DNA of 64,000 nt from Phycisphaerae bacterium (GTDB taxonomy: Bacteria; Planctomycetota; Phycisphaerae; UBA1845), in assembly GCA_029260015.1 (NCBI GenBank), contig JAJDEB010000016.1:62001-126000 (forward strand), given 5' to 3'. A model generated the notes under the pieces. The model was not told where the DNA came from. It worked only from the letters and a program-made list of their open reading frames with translations, and did not search any database. Positions 35,900-45,241 of the stretch are shown piece by piece. The translations under genes were made by a program, and so were the position numbers. Each line of letters starts with the position of its first letter. Positions within the stretch are counted from its first letter, which is position 1.

Positions 35900-37570
35900 T
35901 TAGGCCTTGGCGACGCGGAGGACTTCGCTGATGGTGGTCTTGCCTTCGCGAACCTTATCCCAGCCGTCTTCGCGCATGGCTCGGAATCCGCCCGCCCGAG
36001 CGACCTTCAGCAGATCGCCAGACGTCCCGCGCTGAATAATCACCTCGCGAATGTCGTCGGTGATCCGCAGAAACTCGTAGATTCCCACGCGGCCTTTGAA
36101 TCCGGTGTCGCGGCATTCCTTGCAACCGACTCCTCGGAAGATTTTTCCATTCGTAGGCAATTCAAAATCGTCTGGCACCTCGGAAGGTTCGGGCGCGAAC
36201 TCTTCGGCGCACTTCGGACAGATGCGGCGGACCAGTCGCTGAGCCAACACACCTTCAACCGAACTGCTGACCAGGAACGCTTCAACGCCCATGTCGAGAA
36301 GTCGCGTTGCAGCGCTGGCTGAGTCGTTGGTGTGCAGCGTACTGAAAACCAAGTGACCGGTGAGCGATGCGTTAATCGCCACCTCGGCTGTTTCCTTGTC
36401 ACGAATTTCACCAACCAGAATCACGTCGGGGTCGTGTCGCAAGAACGCGCGCAAGCCGAATGCAAACGTCAGACCAATCGACGGTTTCATCTGCACCTGA
36501 TTGATGCCGTCAATGTAATACTCAACCGGATCTTCAACCGTCAGAATTTTAACCGCGTCGCTCTTGATGCTGTTGAGCGCCGCATAAAGCGACGTCGTCT
36601 TACCGCTACCCGTTGGACCGGTGACGAGAATGATCCCGTGCGGCATGGTGATGATTTTTTTCCAAGAGTCATAAACCTCTTCACCCATCCCCAGGTCGGC
36701 CATGCTGAGCAGCACCGACTGCTTGTCGAGGATACGCATGACCACGCCCTCACCGTGGGCGGCGGGGATAATACTGACACGCAAATCGATATCGCGATTC
36801 TGCGCGCGAATGCGAAAACCACCGTCCTGCGGCAAGCGTTTTTCGGCGATATTTAAGTTCGAGAGAATCTTGATGCGACTGATGATCGCGTTCTGAAAAC
36901 GCCGTATTTCAGGGGGAACGTGCGTGGTGTGCAGCACGCCGTCGATGCGATAACGAATGCGCAAGTCATTTTCAAACGGTTCGATGTGAATATCGCTCGC
37001 CCGGTCGCGGATCGCTTCGACGAGGATTTCGTTGACCAGTTTCACCACCGTCGCTTCCTGCGCGGCTTCTAAGATATCTCCAGATTCATCATCGACATCG
37101 GTAACGACTTCCACCTCGTCGATACCGATCATTTCTTCAACAGTTTGACCACCAACACCGTAGTGTTCGCGAATCACGCGGAGGATGTCAGCTTCGGATG
37201 CGAGTACCGGTTCGACTTTACAACCTGTGAGCATGCGCAGTTCGTCAAACGCATAAAGGTCAAATGGATTCGACGTCGCCAAACGAATCGCGCCATTCTT
37301 GCGATCGATCGGAAACAGGTTGTAGCGGTGAACCGTTCGCGACGGGACGACCTTCAACAACTCGCGATCGACTTTGATCTTGGTGAGGTCAACGAACGGA
37401 ATGGAAAGTTGTTCGCCGCGGGCTTCGATCACTTCGAGTTCAGTGGCGAACCCCATATCGACGAGTTTCTTTTCAACGGGAACGCTTTCGGTCGCGCCAG
37501 CTTTCTCCGCTTCGGCGCGCTGTTCGTCCGTGATCTTTCCGTGCTTAATGAGTATCGATGCGATCGTCAC
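35900..37570 (-). CDS. gspE: Secretion/pilus assembly ATPase GspE/PilB
   Basis: The 556-residue protein has an N-terminal MshEN/GspE-N-like domain (about 1-150) and a C-terminal AAA-like ATPase. The latter shows Walker A GPTGSGKTTS (about 317-326), the Asp box ILTVEDPVEY, Walker B DVILVGEIRD and the His box LVFSTLHTNDSA. A four-cysteine zinc site (CPKC ... CKEC) lies near residues 455-490. The start is GTG with AGGA eight bases upstream. It hydrolyses ATP at the cytosolic face to drive pseudopilin assembly. GspE and PilB are not separable by motif alone; the pseudopilin set downstream favours type II secretion. Confidence 0.95.
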   Translation of the reverse strand: MTIASILIKHGKITDEQRAEAEKAGATESVPVEKKLVDMGFATELEVIEARGEQLSIPFVDLTKIKVDRELLKVVPSRTVHRYNLFPIDRKNGAIRLATSNPFDLYAFDELRMLTGCKVEPVLASEADILRVIREHYGVGGQTVEEMIGIDEVEVVTDVDDESGDILEAAQEATVVKLVNEILVEAIRDRASDIHIEPFENDLRIRYRIDGVLHTTHVPPEIRRFQNAIISRIKILSNLNIAEKRLPQDGGFRIRAQNRDIDLRVSIIPAAHGEGVVMRILDKQSVLLSMADLGMGEEVYDSWKKIITMPHGIILVTGPTGSGKTTSLYAALNSIKSDAVKILTVEDPVEYYIDGINQVQMKPSIGLTFAFGLRAFLRHDPDVILVGEIRDKETAEVAINASLTGHLVFSTLHTNDSASAATRLLDMGVEAFLVSSSVEGVLAQRLVRRICPKCAEEFAPEPSEVPDDFELPTNGKIFRGVGCKECRDTGFKGRVGIYEFLRITDDIREVIIQRGTSGDLLKVARAGGFRAMREDGWDKVREGKTTISEVLRVAKA

Positions 37571-37924
37571 GCCTTAATCCTGCCTATTCAAACAAGCCAG
37601 CCAACCAAAGCTGGTAGCCATCATCTTTCATTGCCCGATTCGACCCAACCATCATATGCCAGTTGACTACAACTAGCGCACGTTGGGCACATCGATTTAT
37701 ACCAAATCCGCACAGGGTGGTTTCATGGCATTTCCGGAATCTCCGAAACACCACTACAAGCCACAACCTCTTATCGGACAGATAGTTACACGAACTTCAC
37801 TCCATCGGCCGATAAGACCGCACACGTCCTAACTTCTTTGTTGCCATTGCGTTAGCATAGCCACTCTTACGCCGCATTCGGACGCGGCGATTACTGACGT
37901 ATCTTGACCGACGGATTTCATTCG
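37571..37924. other. Divergent intergenic region between gspE and threonine aldolase
   Basis: This 354-base region must hold the promoters for the leftward secretion cluster and the rightward aldolase gene. A TATGAT hexamer on the minus strand, about 95 bases before gspE, is a possible -10 box, but no matching -35 box is convincing. I see no gene here. Confidence 0.45.
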
Positions 37925-38977
37925 ATGCCCCACCCACCCGATTCAGACCGCCCGGTAATCGACCTTCGCAGCGACACCGTAACCCAGCCAACCGACGCCA
38001 TGCGCGAAGCGATGATGAGCGCACCGCTTGGTGACGATATTTTCAGTGACGATCCGACCGTCAACGCGTTGCAAGATCGGGTGGCAAAAATGTTCGGCAT
38101 GGATGCGGCACTCTTCGTACCGTCCGGAACGATGGCCAACCAAATCGCCATCCGCAGCCACACCGAACCAGGCGACGAAATCATCTGCCATCAGCTGAGC
38201 CACATCTACCTCTACGAAGCCGGCGCCCCCGCAGCGATTAGCGGATGCTCATTGCGATTGCTCAACGGTGATCGTGGCATGTTCACACCCGATGATTTGC
38301 GTGCTGCTATCCGCCCTGTCGATCAACACTTTCCCGTCAGCCGCCTGTGCGTCATCGAAAACACGCAAAACCGAGGCGGGGGTTCCGTTTGGTCCGTCGA
38401 CCAAATCGCGAAGATCAGCGAAGCGTCACGCGAACTCGGATTGAAAATGCACCTCGACGGCGCACGAATCATGAACGCCTGCGTCGCGTCAGGAACAAAC
38501 GTAAAGGACTACGCCCAACACTTCGATTCAACTACAATCTGTTTTTCAAAAGGTCTCGGCGCACCGGTAGGGTCAGCCGTCGCGGGCAACAAAACGTTTA
38601 TCAACAGAGCAAGGCGATTCAGAAAAATGTTCGGCGGAGCGATGCGCCAGTCAGGCATACTAGCCGCTGCGGCCAACCACGCCCTCGACCACCACGTCGA
38701 TCGCCTCAAAGAAGATCACGAAAACGCGGCGACGCTAGCTAAACGATTGTCAAAAAACCCCAAAATCAAAGTCGATCCATGCGAAACCAATATTGTGTAT
38801 TTCGATCTGAATGAAAGCGCAGGAACGGCACCAGAGTTGGAAGCCAAGCTGCTGCAAAACAATGTCAGAATGCTAGCTCTCGGCCCTCAACGCCTTCGGG
38901 CAGTAACGCATCTGCACATCACCAACGCTGACATCGATCACGCTGCGAAGATTATTCTCGAATCGATCGGCACTTAA
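37925..38977 (+). CDS. ltaE: Low-specificity L-threonine aldolase (PLP-dependent)
   Basis: The 350-residue protein matches fold-type I threonine aldolases throughout: [19 protein letters not shown], the substrate-side [28 protein letters not shown] (Asp178, which pairs with the PLP ring nitrogen) and [14 protein letters not shown] with the PLP-binding Lys209. It splits L-threonine or L-allo-threonine into glycine and acetaldehyde in the cytosol. The ATG at 37925 is preferred to an in-phase TTG seven codons earlier. It stands as a single gene, convergent with the KtrA-like gene after it. Confidence 0.95.
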   Translation: MPHPPDSDRPVIDLRSDTVTQPTDAMREAMMSAPLGDDIFSDDPTVNALQDRVAKMFGMDAALFVPSGTMANQIAIRSHTEPGDEIICHQLSHIYLYEAGAPAAISGCSLRLLNGDRGMFTPDDLRAAIRPVDQHFPVSRLCVIENTQNRGGGSVWSVDQIAKISEASRELGLKMHLDGARIMNACVASGTNVKDYAQHFDSTTICFSKGLGAPVGSAVAGNKTFINRARRFRKMFGGAMRQSGILAAAANHALDHHVDRLKEDHENAATLAKRLSKNPKIKVDPCETNIVYFDLNESAGTAPELEAKLLQNNVRMLALGPQRLRAVTHLHITNADIDHAAKIILESIGT

Positions 38978-39012
38978 CCACCCATCGGTGAGTCGAATGG
39001 TTACAAGACCCA

Positions 39013-39696
39013 TCAGTCCTGTGGCAGTTTCGACAGAGCGTCATTGTGGCCGACGACGATGAGTACATCTCCGGTTTCGATTTTTGTTTCAGCAGTTGGG
39101 ACGATGATGCTTCTTTGCGCCGTTGTCTCATCGCCGGCAGACTTGGTGAAACGCTCGCGGCGGATGGCGACGAGGTTGACCTGATACTCCGCCCGTAGGT
39201 TCAATTCTATCAGCGACTTTCCGACGAATGCAGATGGGGCAGCGGTATAGATGAGACTGTGGTCGGCTTCGAGTTCGATGTATTGCGAAAGATTTGGAAG
39301 CGCCAACCTGTGGGCCCAGCGCATCGCCGACTCCTGCTCCGCTGACGCGATTTCGTCGGCACCGACCTTGCGAAGAATCTTCCCTTGCAGATCAGTCATC
39401 GCCCGGGCAATGATCCGCGGGACACCGAGTTCCTTCAGCGTTACCACCGTCAACACCGACGATTCAAACGCTTCGCCAATGGTCACAATCGCTGCGTCTA
39501 CTTCGGCAATGCCTTGGGCGACCAGAGCGGCACTATCCGTAGAGTCCATGCGAACAGCCAGCGTCACATCATCGCGCACGCGATCAACGTCCGCCGCGTT
39601 GCGATCAATGGCGATGACTTCGTCACCGGCTTGTGCCAGCGCTCGAGCAAGACTTTCGCCAAATCGCCCCAATCCAATAACCGCAAACCGTCTCAT
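39013..39696 (-). CDS. Potassium channel regulatory subunit, KtrA/TrkA family
   Basis: The 227-residue protein has one RCK-N Rossmann domain (FAVIGLGRFGESLARAL, then IAIDRN) and one RCK-C domain (LIELNLRAEYQVNLVAIRR). It has the single-RCK length of KtrA and is half that of TrkA. It should bind NAD(H) or ADP/ATP on the cytosolic side and gate the membrane subunit encoded just upstream at 39776-41668. The gap is about 80 bases, consistent with an operon. GGGAA six bases upstream supports the ATG. A second, double-RCK protein is encoded at the end of the window, so the cell has two such systems. Confidence 0.92.
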   Translation of the reverse strand: MRRFAVIGLGRFGESLARALAQAGDEVIAIDRNAADVDRVRDDVTLAVRMDSTDSAALVAQGIAEVDAAIVTIGEAFESSVLTVVTLKELGVPRIIARAMTDLQGKILRKVGADEIASAEQESAMRWAHRLALPNLSQYIELEADHSLIYTAAPSAFVGKSLIELNLRAEYQVNLVAIRRERFTKSAGDETTAQRSIIVPTAETKIETGDVLIVVGHNDALSKLPQD

Positions 39697-39775
39697 GTGA
39701 TTCCCATCAGCAACTGTTTCAATCTAGCATCCCAGCGTCAATTAACCGCCAACATCAATGAATCACCCGCATCAA

Positions 39776-41668
39776 TCAACCTATCGTCACGCGTTCTTCC
39801 GGATATTCGTACGGCATTGGGTTTGTCTTGTCGGCCAGCGCCACCATCAACGTCAATGGCCCAAGCCGCCCGGCAAACATCCCTAACATGATGATGAACT
39901 GCCCTGGAACCGTCAACTTTTGCGACAACCCGCACGACAATCCAACAGTGCCACATGCTGACACTGCCTCAAACATTATGTCTCGCAGCGGAGCTGACTC
40001 GGTTAGCGAAAGGGCCAAGACAACGGTCGAAATCAACGCAAACATCAATACGACCAACACCCCGGCGCGCTCAACCAAATCGCGCGGTATCGTTCGCCCA
40101 AACAATTCGATCCGCTCGCGCTTGCGAAGCGTCGAAAGCAAACCCAAAACCAAAATACCCACGGTCACCGTCTTAACTCCGCCAGCCGTCGATGCGGGCG
40201 ACCCACCCACAAACATCAAGAGCATCAACAGGAAACGACTACCGGGCGAAAGCGACTCTGCATCGATCGCCACCGTATTAAAGCCAGCCGTGCGCGCCGT
40301 CACCGACTGAAACAACGCCCCGCGCGCCCTCTCGAACCAACCCATGTCCTTCATCACCCCAACCGTAGCGCGGGATGCGTCTGGCCCCAGGGATGCGGCT
40401 TTCCAGTCGAGCGATTCAAACACAATGAACATGATCGCCGGGACCACGACCAGAAACAGCGACGACCAAAGCACGATGCGAGAATGCAACCGCAAACGCG
40501 GCAGACGACGTCGGGCTGGCTTGGCCCATTTAAAAACCGAGTTGTTCCCGTCAGCCACTCGCGCCGGCGCGAAGCGCGACACCCACCGATTCCAAAGATC
40601 CTGAAGCACCGGAAAGCCCAATCCACCCAGCACGATAAGCGGCATGATCGAAACATATACGCCCCACGAACCGTCCATCGAAACGAAACTGTCCGATTGC
40701 AAGGCGAACCCGGCATTGCAAAACGCACTGACCGCATGGAATACTGAAAAGAATATTCGATCCCCAACACCGTCGAGTTCGGCAGCAAACATCGGATAAC
40801 ACAGAATCGCCCCAATGCACTCGAGGACAACCGTCGTGATGATGACGAAACGCCCGACACTACGAAGACTTCCGACTGTTTCGCGGTGAAGGTCGCTTTG
40901 CAAAACGAGCGACTGCTTGAGCGAGAGGTTGCGCCCAATAAGCAATCCGAGCATCGTCGAGGAAATCATGATGCCGAGACCACCCAGTTGGATCAGCCCC
41001 AAGATGATAGACTGCCCGAACCGCGAGTAATCCGTAGCGGTGTCGTAGATAGCAAGCCCCGTTACACACGTTGCGCTCGTTGACGTGAACAGCGACACAA
41101 CCAGATGACGCGGGATATCTTCCGACGCTTTTGCCCGGGCATCGGGCGTCATCGCTTTCGGCAGCGCCAGCAGGCAGCCACCCGCGAAAATAACGCTCGC
41201 AAACGTCACCACAACCCAACGCGCGGGATGCAATTGCCGCTGCGACAGTTCGAGATTCCACCGAACCACGCCAATCAAAATCCGCGCAATCAGCAAAACC
41301 TGTATCGTGACCACGTAAATGGTTCCGAGTCGCAGCAGGGGCTGACCCGTTCGACCGAACTCGAAGCAAAGCAGCAAGCCAGCCGCCACGAGAAACAGGA
41401 GGTCGAAGCAGCGGCGTCGCAAAGTTGCACGCCACGAAGATGCCGTCCAAAATGCGTGGATGATCGAGAATACGTACATCGCGATCGCGATCAGTTGAAC
41501 GACAAGCAGTGCTGCCTTGGGGACGGGCGGTTCGTCGAACCCGTATTCCAAACTCAGCGCAATGGCGGCTGCGAATGTAAGCACCACCAGAATCCAGTGG
41601 CCAATCTGCATTGAGCGGCTGCCACTGTTGTTGGCATCGAGCAAAGGTTTCGTCAATGGGTTCGACAT
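39776..41668 (-). CDS. Potassium transporter membrane subunit, KtrB/TrkH family
   Basis: The 630-residue protein has a variable N-terminal half with about four membrane helices, then the four-fold M1-P-M2 core. The four selectivity-filter loops are visible, each with its central Gly: ATCVTGLAIYD, SAFCNAGFAL, TARTAGFNTVAI and CGTVGLSCGL. Ktr and Trk systems take up K+ with Na+ or H+ dependence through the inner membrane. It is longer than typical KtrB (about 450-480) because of the extra N-terminal helices. It precedes its single-RCK regulator in the direction of transcription. Confidence 0.92.
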   Translation of the reverse strand: MSNPLTKPLLDANNSGSRSMQIGHWILVVLTFAAAIALSLEYGFDEPPVPKAALLVVQLIAIAMYVFSIIHAFWTASSWRATLRRRCFDLLFLVAAGLLLCFEFGRTGQPLLRLGTIYVVTIQVLLIARILIGVVRWNLELSQRQLHPARWVVVTFASVIFAGGCLLALPKAMTPDARAKASEDIPRHLVVSLFTSTSATCVTGLAIYDTATDYSRFGQSIILGLIQLGGLGIMISSTMLGLLIGRNLSLKQSLVLQSDLHRETVGSLRSVGRFVIITTVVLECIGAILCYPMFAAELDGVGDRIFFSVFHAVSAFCNAGFALQSDSFVSMDGSWGVYVSIMPLIVLGGLGFPVLQDLWNRWVSRFAPARVADGNNSVFKWAKPARRRLPRLRLHSRIVLWSSLFLVVVPAIMFIVFESLDWKAASLGPDASRATVGVMKDMGWFERARGALFQSVTARTAGFNTVAIDAESLSPGSRFLLMLLMFVGGSPASTAGGVKTVTVGILVLGLLSTLRKRERIELFGRTIPRDLVERAGVLVVLMFALISTVVLALSLTESAPLRDIMFEAVSACGTVGLSCGLSQKLTVPGQFIIMLGMFAGRLGPLTLMVALADKTNPMPYEYPEERVTIG

Positions 41669-41832
41669 TTGCAGTATCTTCTCGAAGGCTGGCCAATTCG
41701 CAAGAATGGGATGGGTTGGCTAGAAAAATCGCACTACGCCCATCGTCGATATCGATTGACTTCGATATGATTCTGACATGACGTCATCGGCCAACCGCCG
41801 ATTCGCTCAGGATTGAAAAAAAGGAATCCGTC

Positions 41833-43011
41833 ATGATACAACGTCACCAACTCGGCAAAGTCCCTCCGAAACCGCATACGGCGTTCTATGATGATTCAGG
41901 CAAGTTGCTGATGGAACAGTGCGTCACCCGTCGCGGGTTTGAAGGGGCGTACTCGATTCTGTACTACAAGATTCCGCCCACAGACGAGAATGCCGTCGAA
42001 TCCGTCAACGTCAATGGCTTCTGCCCGTTTGAATTGGTCGACGATCAACCGCTGCATCGCCGTCACATCAAGTCTCAGGACATGCCAGCCGGCGGCGATT
42101 TCCTCACCGGACGGCGAACCATGATGGTCAATGCGGATCTGCAAATCGGGATCTGCAAACCAACCGAACCGCCGAAAAACTTCTTCTCCAATGGCGACGG
42201 TGACGAGTTATACTTCGTCAAAAAGGGCAGTGGGTACGTCGAGAGCGTTTACGGCATTTTGCCGTTTCGCAAATACGACTACCTGATGATCCCGAAGGGC
42301 ACGCCCTATCGCATCCACCTCGAAGGCAACGAAGGGACGATGTTAATTTTCGAGGGCAACCCATACCTCGGCATCCCCAAAGAATACCGCAACGAAGTCG
42401 GGCAGATCACCATGTATGCCCCGTATACGCATCGTGATTTTCGCTTGCCGACCGAACTCCTAAAGTTCGACGAAGCCAAGCACGGCAAAGCGCCGTACCC
42501 GCTCATTACCAAACTGAGCAATAAACTCTCAGCCCACATGTTCGAGCATTGGCCCTACGAGTTGGAGGGGTGGGACGGGTTCCTCTACCCGGTCGCGTTC
42601 AACATCCTCGACTATCAACCGAAGACCGGTTTGATCCATCTGCCGCCAACGATCCACATTACGTTTACCGGCAACAACTTCGTGGTGTGTTCGTTCGTCC
42701 CGCGGGCTGTCGATTTCCACGAGAAAGCCATCCCGTGCCCGTATGGACATGCCAGCGTGGACATGGACGAAATCCTTTACTACGTCGAAGGGAACTTCAC
42801 GTCGCGCAAAGGCATCGAATCCGAATCGATCAGCCTCCACCCGATGGGCATTCCCCACGGACCGCATCCCGGAACGTACGAAGCATCCATCGGCGTCAAG
42901 CGAACCAACGAGCTAGCCGTCATGTGCGACGCGTACAAACCGCTCATCAAAACCAAATTCGCGGACACGCTCGAAGACAAGGATTATCACCTGACTTGGG
43001 TGAAACACTAG
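41833..43011 (+). CDS. hmgA: Homogentisate 1,2-dioxygenase
   Basis: The 392-residue protein matches the shorter bacterial homogentisate dioxygenases. Family strings include GDELYFVKKGSGYVES, YLMIPKGTPYRI, GGIPK-like YLGIPKEYRNEVGQ and FEHWPYELEGWDG. The likely iron ligands lie in GHASVDMDEILYYVEG (His and Glu) and GIPHGPHPG (His). It opens the ring of homogentisate to maleylacetoacetate with O2 in phenylalanine/tyrosine breakdown. AAGGA stands eight bases before the ATG. The phenylalanine hydroxylase gene lies 850 bases downstream on the same strand, so the two form a partial catabolic cluster; 4-hydroxyphenylpyruvate dioxygenase and later steps are absent from the window. Confidence 0.93.
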   Translation: MIQRHQLGKVPPKPHTAFYDDSGKLLMEQCVTRRGFEGAYSILYYKIPPTDENAVESVNVNGFCPFELVDDQPLHRRHIKSQDMPAGGDFLTGRRTMMVNADLQIGICKPTEPPKNFFSNGDGDELYFVKKGSGYVESVYGILPFRKYDYLMIPKGTPYRIHLEGNEGTMLIFEGNPYLGIPKEYRNEVGQITMYAPYTHRDFRLPTELLKFDEAKHGKAPYPLITKLSNKLSAHMFEHWPYELEGWDGFLYPVAFNILDYQPKTGLIHLPPTIHITFTGNNFVVCSFVPRAVDFHEKAIPCPYGHASVDMDEILYYVEGNFTSRKGIESESISLHPMGIPHGPHPGTYEASIGVKRTNELAVMCDAYKPLIKTKFADTLEDKDYHLTWVKH

Positions 43012-43041
43012 CGCGACATCCTTACGAATTCCAACATCGAG

Positions 43042-43116
43042 GTGCCACTGCTCTGTGAGCAGTGCCGAATGCGAGAACCGTTTAGGCGAAATGCACTGCT
43101 CACAGAGCAGTGGCAC
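43042..43116. repeat. Perfect 24-bp inverted repeat (dispersed family)
   Basis: Arms at 43042-43065 and 43093-43116 are perfect reverse complements, separated by 27 bases. Each arm is itself nearly palindromic (CACTGCTC-3-GAGCAGTG). A third copy of the 24-base unit lies at 11587-11610. The pair sits between the homogentisate dioxygenase stop and the next start, where the RNA would fold into a long hairpin. It lacks a T-tract. Confidence 0.9.
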
Positions 43117-43145
43117 GACAACAAACCTGCGAGACAACGTGCCCA

Positions 43146-43769
43146 ATGTTTATCGACCTCGGCGATACAGAAAAATCCTGGCAAGACATTTACAAACTGA
43201 TCGTCACGTTTGTGAACCCGCGCCCCATAGCATTGGTGTCTTCAATATCTGCCGACGGCGTGCGCAACCTCGCGCCATTTAGCTTCTTCAACATGGTGTC
43301 TGCCAAGCCGCCGGTGATGATGGTTTGCCCATCGCGTAAACGCGACCACGGCAGGAAAGACACCCATACCAACATCGAAGCCACCGGCGAATTCGTCGTC
43401 GCGACCGTCACCCGATCGATCGCCGACGCGATGAACGACAGCAGCGCACCCTACGCTCCCGAGGTCGATGAATTCGAAAAATGCGCCCTAACCCCCACGC
43501 CAGCCAGCATCGTCAAACCGTCCCTCGTCGCCGAGTCACCTGTGAATTGCGAGTGCAAGCTCGACCGCATTATCGAGTTCGGCGACCAACCCGGTGCGGG
43601 GGCTGTCATCTTCGGACGCATCGTGGCTATTCATGCGAAGGATGAATTTATGGCCGACGACGGTGGTATGGACCCGGAAAAGCTACAGACCATAGGCCGC
43701 CTCGGTCGTAACTCGTATGCAACAACAACCGACCGCTTCGATTTGCCGCGACCCCAAATGCGGATATGA
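43146..43769 (+). CDS. Flavin-reductase-like (FMN-binding split-barrel) protein
   Basis: The 207-residue protein has the flavoredoxin/flavin-reductase pattern: IVTFVNPRPIALVSSISADG, NLAPFSFFNMVSAKPPVMM and KDTHTNIEATGEFVVATV. Such proteins bind FMN and either reduce flavin with NAD(P)H or act as flavoprotein electron carriers. Set between homogentisate dioxygenase and phenylalanine hydroxylase on the same strand, it is often seen in aromatic amino-acid catabolic clusters, but the exact role there is not known to me. The ATG at 43146 begins the family's N-terminus; 12 earlier in-frame codons run back into the repeat and are not counted. Confidence 0.88.
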   Translation: MFIDLGDTEKSWQDIYKLIVTFVNPRPIALVSSISADGVRNLAPFSFFNMVSAKPPVMMVCPSRKRDHGRKDTHTNIEATGEFVVATVTRSIADAMNDSSAPYAPEVDEFEKCALTPTPASIVKPSLVAESPVNCECKLDRIIEFGDQPGAGAVIFGRIVAIHAKDEFMADDGGMDPEKLQTIGRLGRNSYATTTDRFDLPRPQMRI

Positions 43770-43865
43770 TTTTATAGCTATGCTTGGGCGCACTTGAACA
43801 AGCGTCCAAACGCGTCCGCCAGATCGATCGTCATGCTCGATCAACATTCCGAAAGGAAACGCTTC

Positions 43866-44804
43866 ATGTCTCAACCTGGTGAAGGATTAACCACCACGCA
43901 AGCGCCGTTTATCGAAGAAGCGCGAAGCGCCGGCAAAAAGTTCATTGACCAACCGTACGATTTGTACAGTGAAGCGAATCAGGAAACCTGGCGAAAACTC
44001 TACAAACAAATTCGACCGACGTGGGACAAGTACTCGCATCCGAAATTTCTGGAAGGCGTGCAAAAGCTCGCACTTCCGCCCGATCACATTCCGCACCTCG
44101 ACGAAATCAACCGCTTCCTCGAACCACTAAGCGGATTTAGCGCGCGGGCGGTTTCGGGGTATATCCCAGCGTACTACTTTTTCGATTCGTTGCGCATGCG
44201 GGCATTTCCGACGACCATCACCATCCGCGACGGCAGCAAACTCGACTACCTGCCCGAGCCCGACATCTTCCACGATGTGGCTGGCCATGTGCCCATGCAT
44301 ACGGATAAGCAGTTCGCCGATGTGTTGGTGCGTTTCGGTGAAGTCGCAAGGTCAGCCGCCGGATTCGCAGCCGAAATCAAAGACCACGACGTGCGCATCC
44401 AAAAACTAGAAAGCGTCATCAAAGCGATGGCCCGCTTTTTCTGGTTCACCGTAGAGTTCGGTTTGATGCGCCGACCGGGCGGTGGCAAGAACGACCTGTG
44501 CGTCTACGGCAGCGGCCTGCTAAGCTCGCACGGCGAACTCGAGTACTGCCTCGAATCGCCACGCGTGCAGCGCTTCCCCTTCCAACTCGAATGGGTCGTC
44601 AACCAATACTTCGAGATCGACCACTATCAACCGCTACTCTTCATCGTCGATTCGTTCGACCACCTATTCGAACTCATCGACGAACTAGAACGCTGGATGC
44701 CAATAGGGAAACTAGGCAACGTAAGCCCAGGCGAACCAGCCGTCAACGAAGAAGACCTAGAGTCCTTCATGAACGCCCAAGTCGGCATGACCGCCGGCGC
44801 GTAG
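43866..44804 (+). CDS. phhA: Phenylalanine-4-hydroxylase
   Basis: The 312-residue protein is a monomeric bacterial aromatic amino-acid hydroxylase. The iron ligands are visible: His136 and His141 in DIFHDVAGHVPM and Glu197 in FFWFTVEFGL. A PRDFLAGLA-equivalent appears as FSARAVSGYIPAYYFFDSL. It converts phenylalanine to tyrosine with O2 and a tetrahydropterin. The spacing from His141 to the Glu is about 15 residues longer than in short bacterial forms, owing to a charged helix (EIKDHDVRIQKLESVIKAM). AAAGGA eight bases upstream fixes the ATG. It feeds the pathway that ends in homogentisate cleavage by the enzyme encoded at 41833. Confidence 0.94.
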   Translation: MSQPGEGLTTTQAPFIEEARSAGKKFIDQPYDLYSEANQETWRKLYKQIRPTWDKYSHPKFLEGVQKLALPPDHIPHLDEINRFLEPLSGFSARAVSGYIPAYYFFDSLRMRAFPTTITIRDGSKLDYLPEPDIFHDVAGHVPMHTDKQFADVLVRFGEVARSAAGFAAEIKDHDVRIQKLESVIKAMARFFWFTVEFGLMRRPGGGKNDLCVYGSGLLSSHGELEYCLESPRVQRFPFQLEWVVNQYFEIDHYQPLLFIVDSFDHLFELIDELERWMPIGKLGNVSPGEPAVNEEDLESFMNAQVGMTAGA

Positions 44805-44843
44805 AGGGTGGCTTGTCTCACCTCTTGAAACTGTGGTATATCG

Positions 44844-45224
44844 ATGGGCGCTCAACAAGAAACGAGCTTTGTAAACACATTCATCGCGCCGAATCGCCGC
44901 GAACGATACCTGTTCATGCTGCCAGACACAAAGCGTCGCCAACGACTACTCAAACAGCTATACCATTGCAAAGACATTGATCCCGAGGTAATGGTCGAAC
45001 CGCAGACGAATATTTCGATCATAGAAGAATTGAAATCGATGGGCGCGCCGGATTCGTGCTACGTCATTTCAACCGACGCCACTCACGACGGAAATGAACT
45101 CCCCCTCGAAACCGTGTTCAACGAGTACGTGTCAGGCAACGCGATGCTCATTGCGTGCATTCCCGGAAAGCTCGGCTGCAATGTGGACGAGTACGGGTAT
45201 AGGACAATCTTGAGACGCAGTTGA
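44844..45224 (+). CDS. Hypothetical protein (126 aa)
   Basis: A 126-residue soluble protein begins at ATG 39 bases after the phenylalanine hydroxylase stop. Composition is balanced and coding-like, with FIAPNRRERYLFMLPDTKRRQ near the start and GNAMLIACIPGKLGCNVDE near the end. The basic segment followed by alternating strands suggests a small alpha/beta domain. I do not recognise the family. Close spacing on the same strand allows co-transcription with the hydroxylase gene, but no functional link follows. It converges with the toxin gene (17 bp between ends). Confidence 0.7.
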   Translation: MGAQQETSFVNTFIAPNRRERYLFMLPDTKRRQRLLKQLYHCKDIDPEVMVEPQTNISIIEELKSMGAPDSCYVISTDATHDGNELPLETVFNEYVSGNAMLIACIPGKLGCNVDEYGYRTILRRS

Positions 45225-45241
45225 TCGGATCAGCTCACCAA

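Noticed and set aside
37625-37665. TATGAT as the -10 box of the gspE operon
   Set aside because: No -35 box stands at 16-18 bases, and such hexamers are frequent by chance.
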